Of a stretch of 64,000 nt of DNA, positions 26,842-34,542 are shown piece after piece. The position numbers were made by a program, and so were the translations under genes. Every line of letters starts with the position of its first letter. Position 1 is the stretch's first letter. This DNA is from Flavobacterium sharifuzzamanii (GTDB taxonomy: Bacteria; Bacteroidota; Bacteroidia; Flavobacteriales; Flavobacteriaceae): positions 1 to 64,000 of the forward strand of contig NZ_QJGZ01000030.1 in the NCBI RefSeq assembly GCF_003254585.1, given 5' to 3'. The notes below the pieces were generated by a model. The model was not told the DNA's origin. It saw only the letters and a list, made by a program, of their open reading frames with translations, and did no database searches.

Positions 26842-27909
26842 ATGAAATTAAATATCAACTTTTACAAAAAAATACTTTTACTGCTGATACTTTCATTAAA
26901 CATCAGCATGTTCGGACAGGCTAAACCTAAAGTTTTAATCTTGGCAACAGGCGGAACAATTGCAGGTTCTGCTAAAACAGGAGTACAGTCCGGATATACT
27001 TCGGGTCAGGTAACCATTGATGCGATGGTGAATGCGATTCCAGATGCTTTAAAAGTGGCAGATATAAAAGGCGAGCAAATTGCGAATGTTGGATCTCAGG
27101 ATATGTCATTTGAAATTATGCTGAAAGTAGCCAATCGAATTAATGAATTAGCCAATAGCAATGATGTAGATGGTTTCGTAATTACGCACGGAACTGATAC
27201 GATGGAAGAAACGGCCTTTTTTTTAAATCTAACTACAAAAACAGATAAGCCAGTAGTGCTTGTAGGATCAATGCGTCCCTCTACAGCCATTAGTGCAGAC
27301 GGACCTTTAAATCTTTATAATGCTATTGCTGTAGCAGGCGATCCTAAAGCAAAAGGACGAGGAGTGCTTTTGGTAATGAATGACTGGATTCATTCGGCTC
27401 AATCTTTAACAAAAGTAAGCACAACGGCCGTTCAGACTTTTATGTCTCCGCTTCGTGGACTTATTGGTATTACTTCTTACGGAACAAATGATTTCTTTAA
27501 TTACCCTAGTCAAAAATTTGGAAAAAACTCAGAATTTGATGTGAAAGGTGTTAGCTCTTTTCCAAGAGTAGATATTATTTATGCCGATGCAGATATGAAA
27601 CCAGATTTAATTGATGCTTCAATAGAGCGCGGTGCCAAAGGAATTGTAATTGCAGGAGTAGGAAACGGAAATATGAACAAAGCTTCTCTAGATGCTTGTG
27701 CGAGAGCTAGTAAAAAAGGAATTATCGTAGTTCGAAGCACACGTGTTGCGACTGGACTGGTAAGCCGTAATGTGGAATGCAATGATGATGAACTTGGACT
27801 TATTGCTTCGTACGCTTTGAATCCGCAGAAATCTAGAATCTTATTGTCAGTAGCATTATTGAAACAAAGAAGCTTGGCAGAACTTCAGAAGATATTCGAA
27901 GAATATTAA
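26842..27909 (+). CDS. ansB: Type II L-asparaginase (exported)
   Basis: The 355-residue protein has a signal peptide (about 1-26, ending M-F-G-Q). The two asparaginase signatures are present: A-T-G-G-T-I-A-G (35-42) and V-I-T-H-G-T-D-T-M-E-E-T (113-124). They provide the catalytic threonines and the Thr-Asp pair. It would deamidate asparagine to aspartate in the periplasm, feeding the exported aspartase encoded immediately upstream. Length is normal for periplasmic type II enzymes. Confidence 0.93.
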   Translation: MKLNINFYKKILLLLILSLNISMFGQAKPKVLILATGGTIAGSAKTGVQSGYTSGQVTIDAMVNAIPDALKVADIKGEQIANVGSQDMSFEIMLKVANRINELANSNDVDGFVITHGTDTMEETAFFLNLTTKTDKPVVLVGSMRPSTAISADGPLNLYNAIAVAGDPKAKGRGVLLVMNDWIHSAQSLTKVSTTAVQTFMSPLRGLIGITSYGTNDFFNYPSQKFGKNSEFDVKGVSSFPRVDIIYADADMKPDLIDASIERGAKGIVIAGVGNGNMNKASLDACARASKKGIIVVRSTRVATGLVSRNVECNDDELGLIASYALNPQKSRILLSVALLKQRSLAELQKIFEEY

Positions 27910-28049
27910 TCTTATTTTTTAAGCAAATCTAAACTTATGATCCTAATACTATTATTGATGCTGATAAAATCAATGCTAAAGGTAACAGCTGCTTTTTGGT
28001 CTGTTAGTAAAAGGGAATAATGTAATATCAACTTGAAAATTTAACGTGT

Positions 28050-28529
28050 ATGAAAAATAAAATAGTGGTAAAAGCGGTTCTCGGAGGGGTCTTTGCTTTA
28101 TTGGTTTCCTGCAATACAAAAAAGGACGAAAATACTGTGATTGATTTAAAAGAAATCAAGAAGCAAATTCAGGCAAAAGAAAATGAATATGCTGCGACAT
28201 ACAATGCAGGCCAGCTAAAAGAGATAGGCTATTATGCAGATGATGCGATAACTTTTTATCAGAACAGACCACCGATTATTGGTAAAGAGGCGAGATATGA
28301 ATTTTTGAAATCAGATTTAACAGACAATACCAATACAATATCATTTGAAACCAAAGAAGTTTTTGTTTCGCATGACGGAAATATGGTTCTAGAAGTAGGA
28401 TATTATAAAGTAATAGATTCTACTAAAACGCCAATTAATACCGGAAACTACATGAGCTATTTCGAAAAAAGAGATGGCAAATATGTATGTGTAAGAGACA
28501 TGAGTGCTTCTGATGGATTGGTAGAGTAA
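28050..28529 (+). CDS. SnoaL/DUF4440-like lipoprotein
   Basis: The 159-residue product has a signal ending in a lipobox-like L-V-S-C (Cys21). The mature part matches the NTF2/SnoaL-like fold of DUF4440-type proteins: a first helix E-N-E-Y-A-A-T-Y-N-A-G, then Y-Y-A-D-D-A-I-T-F-Y and a terminal sheet. Such proteins often bind small ligands; no catalytic set is evident. It precedes another secreted protein by 16 bp. Confidence 0.8.
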   Translation: MKNKIVVKAVLGGVFALLVSCNTKKDENTVIDLKEIKKQIQAKENEYAATYNAGQLKEIGYYADDAITFYQNRPPIIGKEARYEFLKSDLTDNTNTISFETKEVFVSHDGNMVLEVGYYKVIDSTKTPINTGNYMSYFEKRDGKYVCVRDMSASDGLVE

Positions 28530-28545
28530 TTTATAAATAAAGATT

Positions 28546-29025
28546 ATGAAAAAGATACTATTTGTACTGTTATTGGCTTTTGGATTGAATGCCACTGCTC
28601 AAAGTTCTGTAGATGAAATAAAATTAATCCAAGATCTTTATGGAAAATCTAAGGCAGATGTAGTTAAAGAATATTTGGGTTTAACAGACGTGCAGGCTAC
28701 AGCATTTCAGCCGATTTACGACAATTACGAATCGGAACGCAAAGCCTTGAGTCAGCAGAAGATTCAAATTCTTGAAGATTATGCAAAGAATTATGCCACA
28801 CTGAGCGATGCTAAAGCGACAGAATTAACATCGGCAAATCTAAAATATAATCAAGAATCTGAAAAACTCCTTGCCAAAACGCATTCTAAACTGGTAAAAG
28901 CAATTGGCGGAATCAATGCTGCAAAATTTGTACAGCTTGAGCAGTATTTGCAAGTAACCATACGATCTGAAATTCAGAACGCTATTCCTTTTATTGGAGA
29001 ATTGGATAAAACCAAAATGCATTAG
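28546..29025 (+). CDS. Small secreted helical protein, Spy/CpxP-like
   Basis: The 159-residue protein has a signal peptide ending at A-T-A-Q (19) and a mature all-helical part. It contains L-G-L-T-D-V-Q-A-T-A-F-Q-P-I-Y-D-N-Y, which resembles L-T-x-x-Q motifs of periplasmic chaperone-like proteins. It follows the SnoaL-like lipoprotein by 16 bp and precedes a third secreted protein by 73 bp, so the three may form an envelope-related operon. Confidence 0.75.
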   Translation: MKKILFVLLLAFGLNATAQSSVDEIKLIQDLYGKSKADVVKEYLGLTDVQATAFQPIYDNYESERKALSQQKIQILEDYAKNYATLSDAKATELTSANLKYNQESEKLLAKTHSKLVKAIGGINAAKFVQLEQYLQVTIRSEIQNAIPFIGELDKTKMH

Positions 29026-29098
29026 ACAATTTCTGGGTACAGAGTAGAAAGTATAAAAAGATTTTCTACTCCACTTATTAATATTTTATACTCTTACT

Positions 29099-30166
29099 AT
29101 GATAAAGAAATTTACAAAATATTTGACAGTTGCATTAATCATGTCAGCCCAGTTGATTTTTTGCCAATCTGAAAATGATGGTCCAGAACTTGGGCTTCCT
29201 GGCGATAATCTTGATCTGTATGCTGTAATGTCTCTGTTTCAGAAATCAAAAACCATTGAGGAATTTGAAAAAAACCTGAATCTAGAGAAAACAGGAATCA
29301 ATAATTTGGATTTGAATTTGGATAAAAAAGTAGACTTTATAAAAGTAGTCACAAAGAAAAATGGCAATTCGTTTACCTTTATTCTTCAAGTTGCTGTAAA
29401 CAAGAACGAAAACCAAGACGTTGCTGTTATTTTGGTCGATAAAGACAAAAACGGGAAGGTAAAAATGCAGATTGTAGGCGATGAATTGCTGTACGGAAAA
29501 GATTATGTCATTGAACCAGTAAGCAAATCATCACCAGCAAAAACAGCAAACCCTGGCTATACAGGAGACGAACCTGTACAAAGTTCACCAGCTGTAACAG
29601 CAGTTGTGGTAGAAACGGTGCCAATTGTACAATATGTATATTCACCAGCTTATGTACCGTATTATCCACCTTATTATTACGGATTTTATCCACCTTATTT
29701 CGCCGCTTTTACCGTAATGGCGGTCGGAATTTATCGTCATAACCATTACTACCATCATCATGGTTATCATGGCGGACATTACCATGGCGGACATAACAAT
29801 GTATATATTAATAACAGAAACAGTTTTAATAATTACAATAATAATAGATCAAGATCTAATACTGTACGAGATAATTCTACCAATAATAGGTATAATACCA
29901 ATCGAGGTAACTCGCGTCCTTCGGCAAGCACACGACCATCAGCAGGAAATTCCAATCGTGTAGGAAATACTAGTGCATCTGGAAGAACCCGTCAGAGTTC
30001 GTCGCCAAGTGCAGGGACTTCAAACCTTAATAGAGGAAGTTCTTCAGGATCAAGTTTTAATAGAGGAGGAGGATCTTCATCAAGACCAAGTGCCGGACAA
30101 ATGGGAGGCGGTTCTCGCAGTATGGGAGGCGGAGGCTTCGGCGGAGGTGGCGGAAGAAGAAGATAA
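29099..30166 (+). CDS. Secreted protein with His/Tyr-rich and Gly/Ser/Arg-rich low-complexity tail
   Basis: The 355-residue protein has a signal peptide to about residue 23. Residues 25-145 form a small folded domain (KKVDFIKVVTKKNGNSFTFI, VNKNENQDVAVILVDKDKNG). A Tyr/Pro segment with YYPPYYYGFYPPY and one hydrophobic segment (FAAFTVMAVGIY) follow, then a His-rich block and a long Asn/Arg/Ser/Gly tail ending G-G-R-R-R. Similar proteins occur widely in Flavobacteria without known function. The tail looks disordered, and the His block may bind metal. Confidence 0.8.
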   Translation: MIKKFTKYLTVALIMSAQLIFCQSENDGPELGLPGDNLDLYAVMSLFQKSKTIEEFEKNLNLEKTGINNLDLNLDKKVDFIKVVTKKNGNSFTFILQVAVNKNENQDVAVILVDKDKNGKVKMQIVGDELLYGKDYVIEPVSKSSPAKTANPGYTGDEPVQSSPAVTAVVVETVPIVQYVYSPAYVPYYPPYYYGFYPPYFAAFTVMAVGIYRHNHYYHHHGYHGGHYHGGHNNVYINNRNSFNNYNNNRSRSNTVRDNSTNNRYNTNRGNSRPSASTRPSAGNSNRVGNTSASGRTRQSSSPSAGTSNLNRGSSSGSSFNRGGGSSSRPSAGQMGGGSRSMGGGGFGGGGGRRR

Positions 30167-30194
30167 ACGGCGTTTTTTATAATGTTTCATCAGG

Positions 30195-30230
30195 AAAAAA
30201 GCGTAAATCCTTTTGGGTTTACGCTTTTTT
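30195..30230 (+). terminator. Rho-independent terminator
   Basis: The stem AAAAAAGCGTAAA...TTTACGCTTTTTT with T-run follows the low-complexity secreted protein gene by about 30 bp. Confidence 0.85.
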
Positions 30231-30280
30231 GTTTTTTATATCCGATATAATTTTTATTTTAAAAGGGCATTTATTTTACT

Positions 30281-30300
30281 GGTTATCATATAAGATAACC
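30281..30300. promoter_or_regulatory. Inverted repeat GGTTATC-N6-GATAACC upstream of the small helical gene
   Basis: The repeat ends 58 bp before the ATG at 30359 and is followed by five T residues. It could be an operator or a short hairpin in the leader. Confidence 0.35.
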
Positions 30301-30358
30301 TTTTTCTGAAAGTATATTTTGATATTTGAATTATTGAAAATAATATAAAATTGAAAGA

Positions 30359-30655
30359 ATGGAAACTGTAGAAATAGAGAAAGTAAATTATCTTAAAAAA
30401 CAATCAACTCAATATTTAAATATTTTAAAATCGGCTAATAAAGGTTACCATGCAGAACTCAAGGTTTTAAATTACTCCGAATTAGGTTGTGTAATAACAA
30501 ATATGTTAAAGGTGTGCATTTTGGCATTAGAAAATGATAATTATAAAAAACCTTCAATAGATGTCGGATTGGTTTTAGAACAAGCACTTCATTTATTTCC
30601 TACTGACGAAATGGAATTGCTGGATATTATAAACGAAATGTTGGTTAAGGAATAA
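30359..30655 (+). CDS. Small helical protein, chromosomal paralogue of the mobile-element gene at 11716
   Basis: The 98-residue helical protein shares with the element-borne protein an M-E-T-x-E-I start, a central K-x-C-I-L-A-L-E-N-D-type segment and a C-terminal I-D-V-G-L-x-L-x-x-x-L-x-L-F-P-T-D-E-M-E-L pattern. Here it stands alone with its own terminator and without HEPN-like partners. It may be a remnant of another element or a stand-alone regulator of the same family. Confidence 0.75.
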   Translation: METVEIEKVNYLKKQSTQYLNILKSANKGYHAELKVLNYSELGCVITNMLKVCILALENDNYKKPSIDVGLVLEQALHLFPTDEMELLDIINEMLVKE

Positions 30656-30686
30656 AAAAAAGCTTCAGATTGTTCTGAAGCTTTTT
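30655..30686. terminator. GCTTCAGA-type terminator
   Basis: AAAAAGCTTCAGAttgtTCTGAAGCTTTTT lies between convergent genes. It is one of several nearly identical hairpins in the window. Confidence 0.85.
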
Positions 30687-30687
30687 G

Positions 30688-31107
30688 TTATGCTAAGTTT
30701 TCTGCCACAAAGTTTTTGCAATACTCTTTTATCAGCTCTCGCACAGTTCTAAATTGCTCCATAATTTCAGAATCTGTTCCTGTTGCTTTTGCAGGATCAG
30801 GAAAGTTGTAATGATATTTAACAGCGTTGGTTGGAAAAAACGGGCATCGCTCTTTAGCATTATCACAGACTGTAATCACAAAATCAAAATCGATATGAGT
30901 ATATTCATCAATATTATTCGATGTATGATTTGAAATATCTATTCCGTCCTCTTTCATTATCGAAATAGCTTTTGGGTTAACGCCATGAGTTTCTACACCC
31001 GCGCTGTAAACCTCAGCTTTATTTCCAGCAAAAAACTTCATGTAACCTTCAGCAATCTGACTTCTGCAGCTATTTCCTGTGCAGAGTATTAATATTTTCT
31101 TTTTCAT
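30688..31107 (-). CDS. arsC: Thioredoxin-type arsenate reductase (low-MW phosphatase fold)
   Basis: The start is set at the ATG at 31107, which lies 2 bp after the stop of the upstream small ORF. The 139-residue protein opens with M-K-K-K-I-L-I-L-C-T-G-N-S-C-R-S, the phosphatase P-loop. The pair C-x6-C in V-C-D-N-A-K-E-R-C-P matches the redox cysteines of Trx-coupled ArsC. It reduces arsenate to arsenite for efflux. It is the last gene of a tight ars cluster; no efflux gene (acr3 or arsB) is in the window. Confidence 0.92.
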   Translation of the reverse strand: MKKKILILCTGNSCRSQIAEGYMKFFAGNKAEVYSAGVETHGVNPKAISIMKEDGIDISNHTSNNIDEYTHIDFDFVITVCDNAKERCPFFPTNAVKYHYNFPDPAKATGTDSEIMEQFRTVRELIKEYCKNFVAENLA

Positions 31108-31109
31108 AA

Positions 31110-31235
31110 TTAAACAAATAGCCAAATGATATTTATGATGCAGAATTTTGGTTCAAAACCGAAAAGGAGCTGCAGTAAAATAACAGAAGTAGTTATTATA
31201 ATTGGTTTCTTGTATTTAAAGATTTGTTCTTTCAT
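31110..31235 (-). CDS. 41-residue single-span membrane peptide of the ars cluster
   Basis: Between DUF6428 and arsC a minus-strand ATG frame encodes M-K-E-Q-I-F-K-Y-K-K-P followed by a hydrophobic span (IIITTSVILLQLLFGF) and a second hydrophobic stretch ending I-I-W-L-F-V. It begins 3 bp after the DUF6428 stop and ends 2 bp before the arsC start, the spacing of a real operon member. The short basic N-terminus suggests it faces the cytoplasm. Function is unknown; an arsenic-transport or sensor accessory is possible. Confidence 0.65.
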   Translation of the reverse strand: MKEQIFKYKKPIIITTSVILLQLLFGFEPKFCIINIIWLFV

Positions 31236-31238
31236 TTT

Positions 31239-31712
31239 TTAGCAACATCCTGAATCTGGTGTGCAGCAGGAAGCAGCATCATTGGTTAATTGAGTGAGAT
31301 TAACTTTTTGCTTTTCTGTTGGAATACCGCAAGAATCTTGTGCTAGACAAGCTGTTGTTTTGTTTTTTAGGACAAAAGTTTGTCCGTTAAATTCTAAATC
31401 ATATTTTCCAATTGTAGCATTTTGATATTCCACTTCAATTTCTAAATCTTCGATGTTTAATTTATCTTCAGACAATTGAATAATGTGTAATAATTTATTA
31501 GGTTTTAAACGATGCTCAAAATCGTTAGCATCCCAAAGCTGAAAGTTTACTGCTTTTTCATTTCTGATTACTCCGCCACAATCAATAAAGTTTTTGGTAA
31601 CGACTCCAACTTCTGTCACATGAAAATGTTCTGGTACAAAAGTTCCGTTTTCTAATTGAAATTCAACATTATCTAATGTTGGTAAAATCTGTTTTACTTC
31701 TGATAATTTCAT
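31239..31712 (-). CDS. DUF6428 family protein of the ars cluster
   Basis: The 157-residue protein matches the DUF6428 family as I know it from ars loci of Bacteroidota: V-E-F-Q-L-E-N-G-T-F-V-P-E-H-F-H-V-T-E-V-G near the start. A Cys-rich C-terminus (D-S-C-G, then S-C-C-T-P-D-S-G-C-C) could bind arsenite or metal. An ArsR-type operator sequence lies about 20 bp upstream of its start, so it has its own regulated promoter in addition to the one before arsR. Confidence 0.8.
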   Translation of the reverse strand: MKLSEVKQILPTLDNVEFQLENGTFVPEHFHVTEVGVVTKNFIDCGGVIRNEKAVNFQLWDANDFEHRLKPNKLLHIIQLSEDKLNIEDLEIEVEYQNATIGKYDLEFNGQTFVLKNKTTACLAQDSCGIPTEKQKVNLTQLTNDAASCCTPDSGCC

Positions 31713-31730
31713 CTTGTTCTTATTTATTTG

Positions 31731-31753
31731 TTAATTGCAATATTGCGATATGG
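31731..31753 (-). promoter_or_regulatory. ArsR-type operator upstream of DUF6428
   Basis: TTAATTGCAATATTGCGATATGG shares GCAATATTnCGATAT with the site upstream of arsR. It is placed 19 bp before the DUF6428 start, as expected for repression by ArsR. Confidence 0.65.
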
Positions 31754-31771
31754 TTTGTCAAAAAAAATGTT

Positions 31772-32098
31772 TTAGCAACATTTTGATTTTGAAATAGTTT
31801 GTGTGATGTTTAAAAAATAGGAGTTTAAAATACCGATTGTTTTTTCATCGATACAATAGCAAATTGCATTTCCAGAAATATTTCCTTTAATGATTCCTGC
31901 ATTTTTCAACTCTTTTAAATGTTGAGAAACTGTAGGCTGGGCAAGAGGCAGTTCATTTACAATATCTCCGCAAATACATTCATTCACTTTAAGTAAATAT
32001 TCGATAATAGCAATTCTTGCAGGATGCCCCAATGCTTTAGCAATTGTAGCAATTTTATTTTGCGCGTCTGTAAAATGTTCAGTTTTAGTTGCTCCCAT
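31772..32098 (-). CDS. arsR: ArsR-family arsenite-responsive repressor
   Basis: The 108-residue winged-helix protein contains A-L-G-H-P-A-R-I-A-I-I-E-Y-L-L. The metal-binding segment E-C-I-C-G-D at about 40-45 and the recognition helix Q-P-T-V-S-Q-H-L-K-E-L-K follow. A C-terminal K-C-C may add thiols. It represses until arsenite binds the Cys pair. Operator-like repeats lie both upstream of this gene and upstream of the DUF6428 gene. Confidence 0.93.
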   Translation of the reverse strand: MGATKTEHFTDAQNKIATIAKALGHPARIAIIEYLLKVNECICGDIVNELPLAQPTVSQHLKELKNAGIIKGNISGNAICYCIDEKTIGILNSYFLNITQTISKSKCC

Positions 32099-32107
32099 GT
32101 TGAATAT

Positions 32108-32135
32108 ATTAATATTGCAATATTACGATATTAAT
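32108..32135 (-). promoter_or_regulatory. ArsR-type operator upstream of arsR
   Basis: A 28-bp element with ATTAATATTGCAATATT on the left and CGATATTAAT on the right lies 9 bp before the arsR start. Its core GCAATATTACGATAT recurs at 31731. Confidence 0.65.
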
Positions 32136-32174
32136 TTTAAAAGATGCAATTTTTGATTGATTAATTTAAAATAA

Positions 32175-32202
32175 AAAAGCCCCAGATTTCTCTGAGGCTC
32201 TA
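32175..32202 (-). terminator. Terminator of the Ppx/GppA-like gene
   Basis: On the minus strand the hairpin GAGCCTCAGA-gaaa-TCTGGGGCTTTTTT with T-run lies about 20 bp past the stop codon at 32223. Confidence 0.75.
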
Positions 32203-32222
32203 TAATATTGAAAAATACTTTT

Positions 32223-33320
32223 TTAGAAATTAGTATTTATCTTTTTCGAACGATCTGCGATGTAAGAGATTAACCAGATTACCTGTCCTTCTTTTACAAA
32301 GTAAACTTTCTTTGTTGCCAAATCTGGAATACTTTCAAGACAAGTTACAAGAATATTGTTTGCCGAAATCAAATACTTTTGATCGTAAGTGCTCAAAACT
32401 CTAGCAGCTTCTTTGTTTGTTTTTGCAAGGTTAGTAAATTTACCAAAGTTGTTTTTAAGAACAGCATCATAGTCGATAACATCCTGAAGAGTTAAAGCAA
32501 CATAATGCTCTTTATTCGCATTTTCATCATAAAAAAGAGTTGAAAATGCCCAAACAGCACCACCAGATAAGTATAGTTTATTCTTTTTTGCTAAAGGAGG
32601 ATTAGCATCAAATAACTCTTTAGTTTTTTTACGTAGAATTACATTATAGTCAAAAGACTTTTCCTGATAAGTAGACATATCATTTACCTGACTTTTATTT
32701 ACCACTGTTTTTTCAACAGCATCAGTAAGCGTCATTGTTCCGAAACTAAGTTCTAAAGGAACAAACTCTAATTTACCATCTTTAAGTTCGTCGATATAAC
32801 CTCCCTTTGTAGTTTGAGCACCAATGTCAAGAAGGAAAGCATTAGCAAAATCTACAGGTGGTATTGCACCTTTTACAAGTGTTTTTGCTTCTTCGTTAAC
32901 CTCTAATATTTCTAACTGTTTACCAGTTAAAATAGCAATTTTGTTTTTTAGAACATCAATGTTGCGAGCAGATGCAAAAACTGGAGCCGCTACAACAAAG
33001 ATATTTTCTTCAAGAATTTTATTCTCAGCTTTAATTTTTTGCAATTGGTTTGTAACCGTCAAGCTAGTTTTTGTGATGTCTTCTTGAGTAAGTTCACCTT
33101 TTGAGTCAATATGGTCAGCAAAAGGAATTCTCTCAGTCCAGAAAGAAAGGATTTTGTAATCCGCTTTTCTGATGTTGCTCACATCAATAACAGAAACTTT
33201 GATTGCTCTTCGGCCAATTTCAATTCCAGCATAAATATTTTTTTGCGAGAATGAAGTAACAGAAAAAAATAATGTTAAAAGGGTAAAAAATAAAAATTTG
33301 GGGTTGTGTTTTTTAAGCAT
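32223..33320 (-). CDS. Exported Ppx/GppA-like protein (ASKHA fold)
   Basis: The 365-residue protein begins with a clear signal peptide (FLFFTLLTLFFSVTSFSQ, cleaved near residue 26). The mature part follows the exopolyphosphatase/GppA plan: phosphate-1-like Y-A-G-I-E-I-G-R-R-A-I-K-V, catalytic-Glu-region-like L-E-V-N-E-E-A-K-T-L, phosphate-2-like L-L-D-I-G-A-Q-T-T-K-G-G and adenosine-motif-like Y-L-S-G-G-A-V-W. This fold normally works on cytoplasmic polyphosphate or pppGpp; an exported form would act on a periplasmic phosphate polymer or have lost catalysis. Confidence 0.75.
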   Translation of the reverse strand: MLKKHNPKFLFFTLLTLFFSVTSFSQKNIYAGIEIGRRAIKVSVIDVSNIRKADYKILSFWTERIPFADHIDSKGELTQEDITKTSLTVTNQLQKIKAENKILEENIFVVAAPVFASARNIDVLKNKIAILTGKQLEILEVNEEAKTLVKGAIPPVDFANAFLLDIGAQTTKGGYIDELKDGKLEFVPLELSFGTMTLTDAVEKTVVNKSQVNDMSTYQEKSFDYNVILRKKTKELFDANPPLAKKNKLYLSGGAVWAFSTLFYDENANKEHYVALTLQDVIDYDAVLKNNFGKFTNLAKTNKEAARVLSTYDQKYLISANNILVTCLESIPDLATKKVYFVKEGQVIWLISYIADRSKKINTNF

Positions 33321-33718
33321 TGTGTTGAATTGTAGTTATAATATAATTTGTTTTTAAGAATTATAAAGTTTCTTTTTGGTGGTATTTATGTGAAAATCAC
33401 AATTTTAGAATGAAAACAAATGATTTCATTACGGAATTGCGAATTTAAGAAAACATTTAATAATATAAAATCAGTAATTAAGAAAACGTGACATTAAATT
33501 ATTGTAAAGTAATAACGGGTTTTATTTCGAGAAAGTATATTTATAAAAAAAGCTTCAGAGAAATCTGAAGCTTTTTTGTTTGATAGCTGATGTCTTCAAA
33601 TAGCTAAACAATTTACTAAGAAACTGTTTTCTAGAAAGAACAAATGAATTTGGACGTTTGAACAAACTTGCCGATTAAAATATTTGGGAAATTTGTATCA
33701 GATAAAAATGAAGAGAAA
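33321..33718. other. 398-bp divergent region with a terminator-like hairpin
   Basis: The region between the divergent Ppx-like and AraC genes is AT-rich and holds no gene. It unexpectedly carries a GCTTCAGA-type hairpin at 33545-33578, where no converging transcript is apparent. Confidence 0.5.
33545..33578. terminator. GCTTCAGA-type hairpin in a divergent position
   Basis: AAAAAAAGCTTCAGA-gaaa-TCTGAAGCTTTTTT has flanking A- and T-runs. It lies between the 5' ends of two divergent genes, so it may terminate an unseen short RNA or be a dispersed repeat. Confidence 0.6.
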
Positions 33719-34530
33719 ATGGAATCAAAAAAAGATCAAATTCTTTCAGAGCCAAAGCTCATGCAAAACTTCTATTCGGGAACGAATGTTGAAAACGAAG
33801 CCTTTGTGTCCGATCACATCTTTAGCTATATCATAAGTGGCAGACATGATGTTTGGATAGGATATAAGAAATACACGTTTACTGCTGGCGATTACCGATT
33901 CTTTAGAAGAAATCAATTAACAAAATCAATTAAGCATACAGAATCTGACGGATTTAAGTCTATAGCTGTTCATTTTGACCAAAATACTCTTAAAGAAATT
34001 TCAAAAGAATTTGGATTCAAATCAGAAAGGTTTCATGGTGAAGGGGTAAAGATTATAAAGGCAAATAATATGCTGAAAAATCTGTAACTCTATTAAATGA
34101 ATATGGGCAAAGAAAAGATATTGATAATGAAATTTTACGGATTAAAATTAAGGAACTGGTTTTAATACTTGCAGATGCCGATCCTGAAATTAAGCAAATG
34201 CTGTTTGAATTTAACGAGCCTGGAAAATTGGATTTGGAAGGGTTTATGAATGGTCATTATAGATACAATGTTTCGTTAGAAAAATTTGCATTCCTTACAG
34301 GGCGCAGTTTGTCAGGTTTCAAAAGGGATTTTGCGAAATTGTTTAAGATTACTCCAAGCAGATGGCTTACTAAAAAACGGCTTTCTGAAGCAAAATATTT
34401 AATAGAAAATTGCAAGCAGCGTCCAAGCGATATCTACTTAGAAATCGGCTTTGCTAATATGTCTCATTTCTCTTATGCCTATAAAAAAGAGTTTGGGATG
34501 TCGCCTTTACATACGAATAACAACAACTAA
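33719..34530 (+). pseudogene. AraC-family regulator interrupted by a frameshift
   Basis: The first part (ATG 33719 to stop 34085-34087) encodes a cupin-like ligand domain (FSYIISGRHDVWIGYKKYTF). Near 34060-34085 the frame shifts by one base; the adjacent frame continues as A-E-K-S-V-T-L-L-N-E-Y-G-Q without stops to a complete AraC helix-turn-helix domain (SLSGFKRDFAKLFKITPSRW, IYLEIGFANMSHFSYAYKKEF) ending at 34530. Both halves are intact and unmistakably one protein, so this is a recent frameshift, possibly in an A-rich run, or a sequence error. An intact protein would likely regulate the SDR 12 bp downstream. Confidence 0.85.
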
Positions 34531-34542
34531 TTTACACATAAA

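Noticed and set aside
27937..28020. 27-residue hydrophobic ORF after the asparaginase gene
   Set aside because: Starts with an ATG but has low-complexity Leu/Ile content and no context or conservation to support it.
29760..30182. Plus-strand frames overlapping the low-complexity secreted protein (29760-29963, 29973-30182)
   Set aside because: They are alternative frames of the His/Asn/Gly-rich coding tail.
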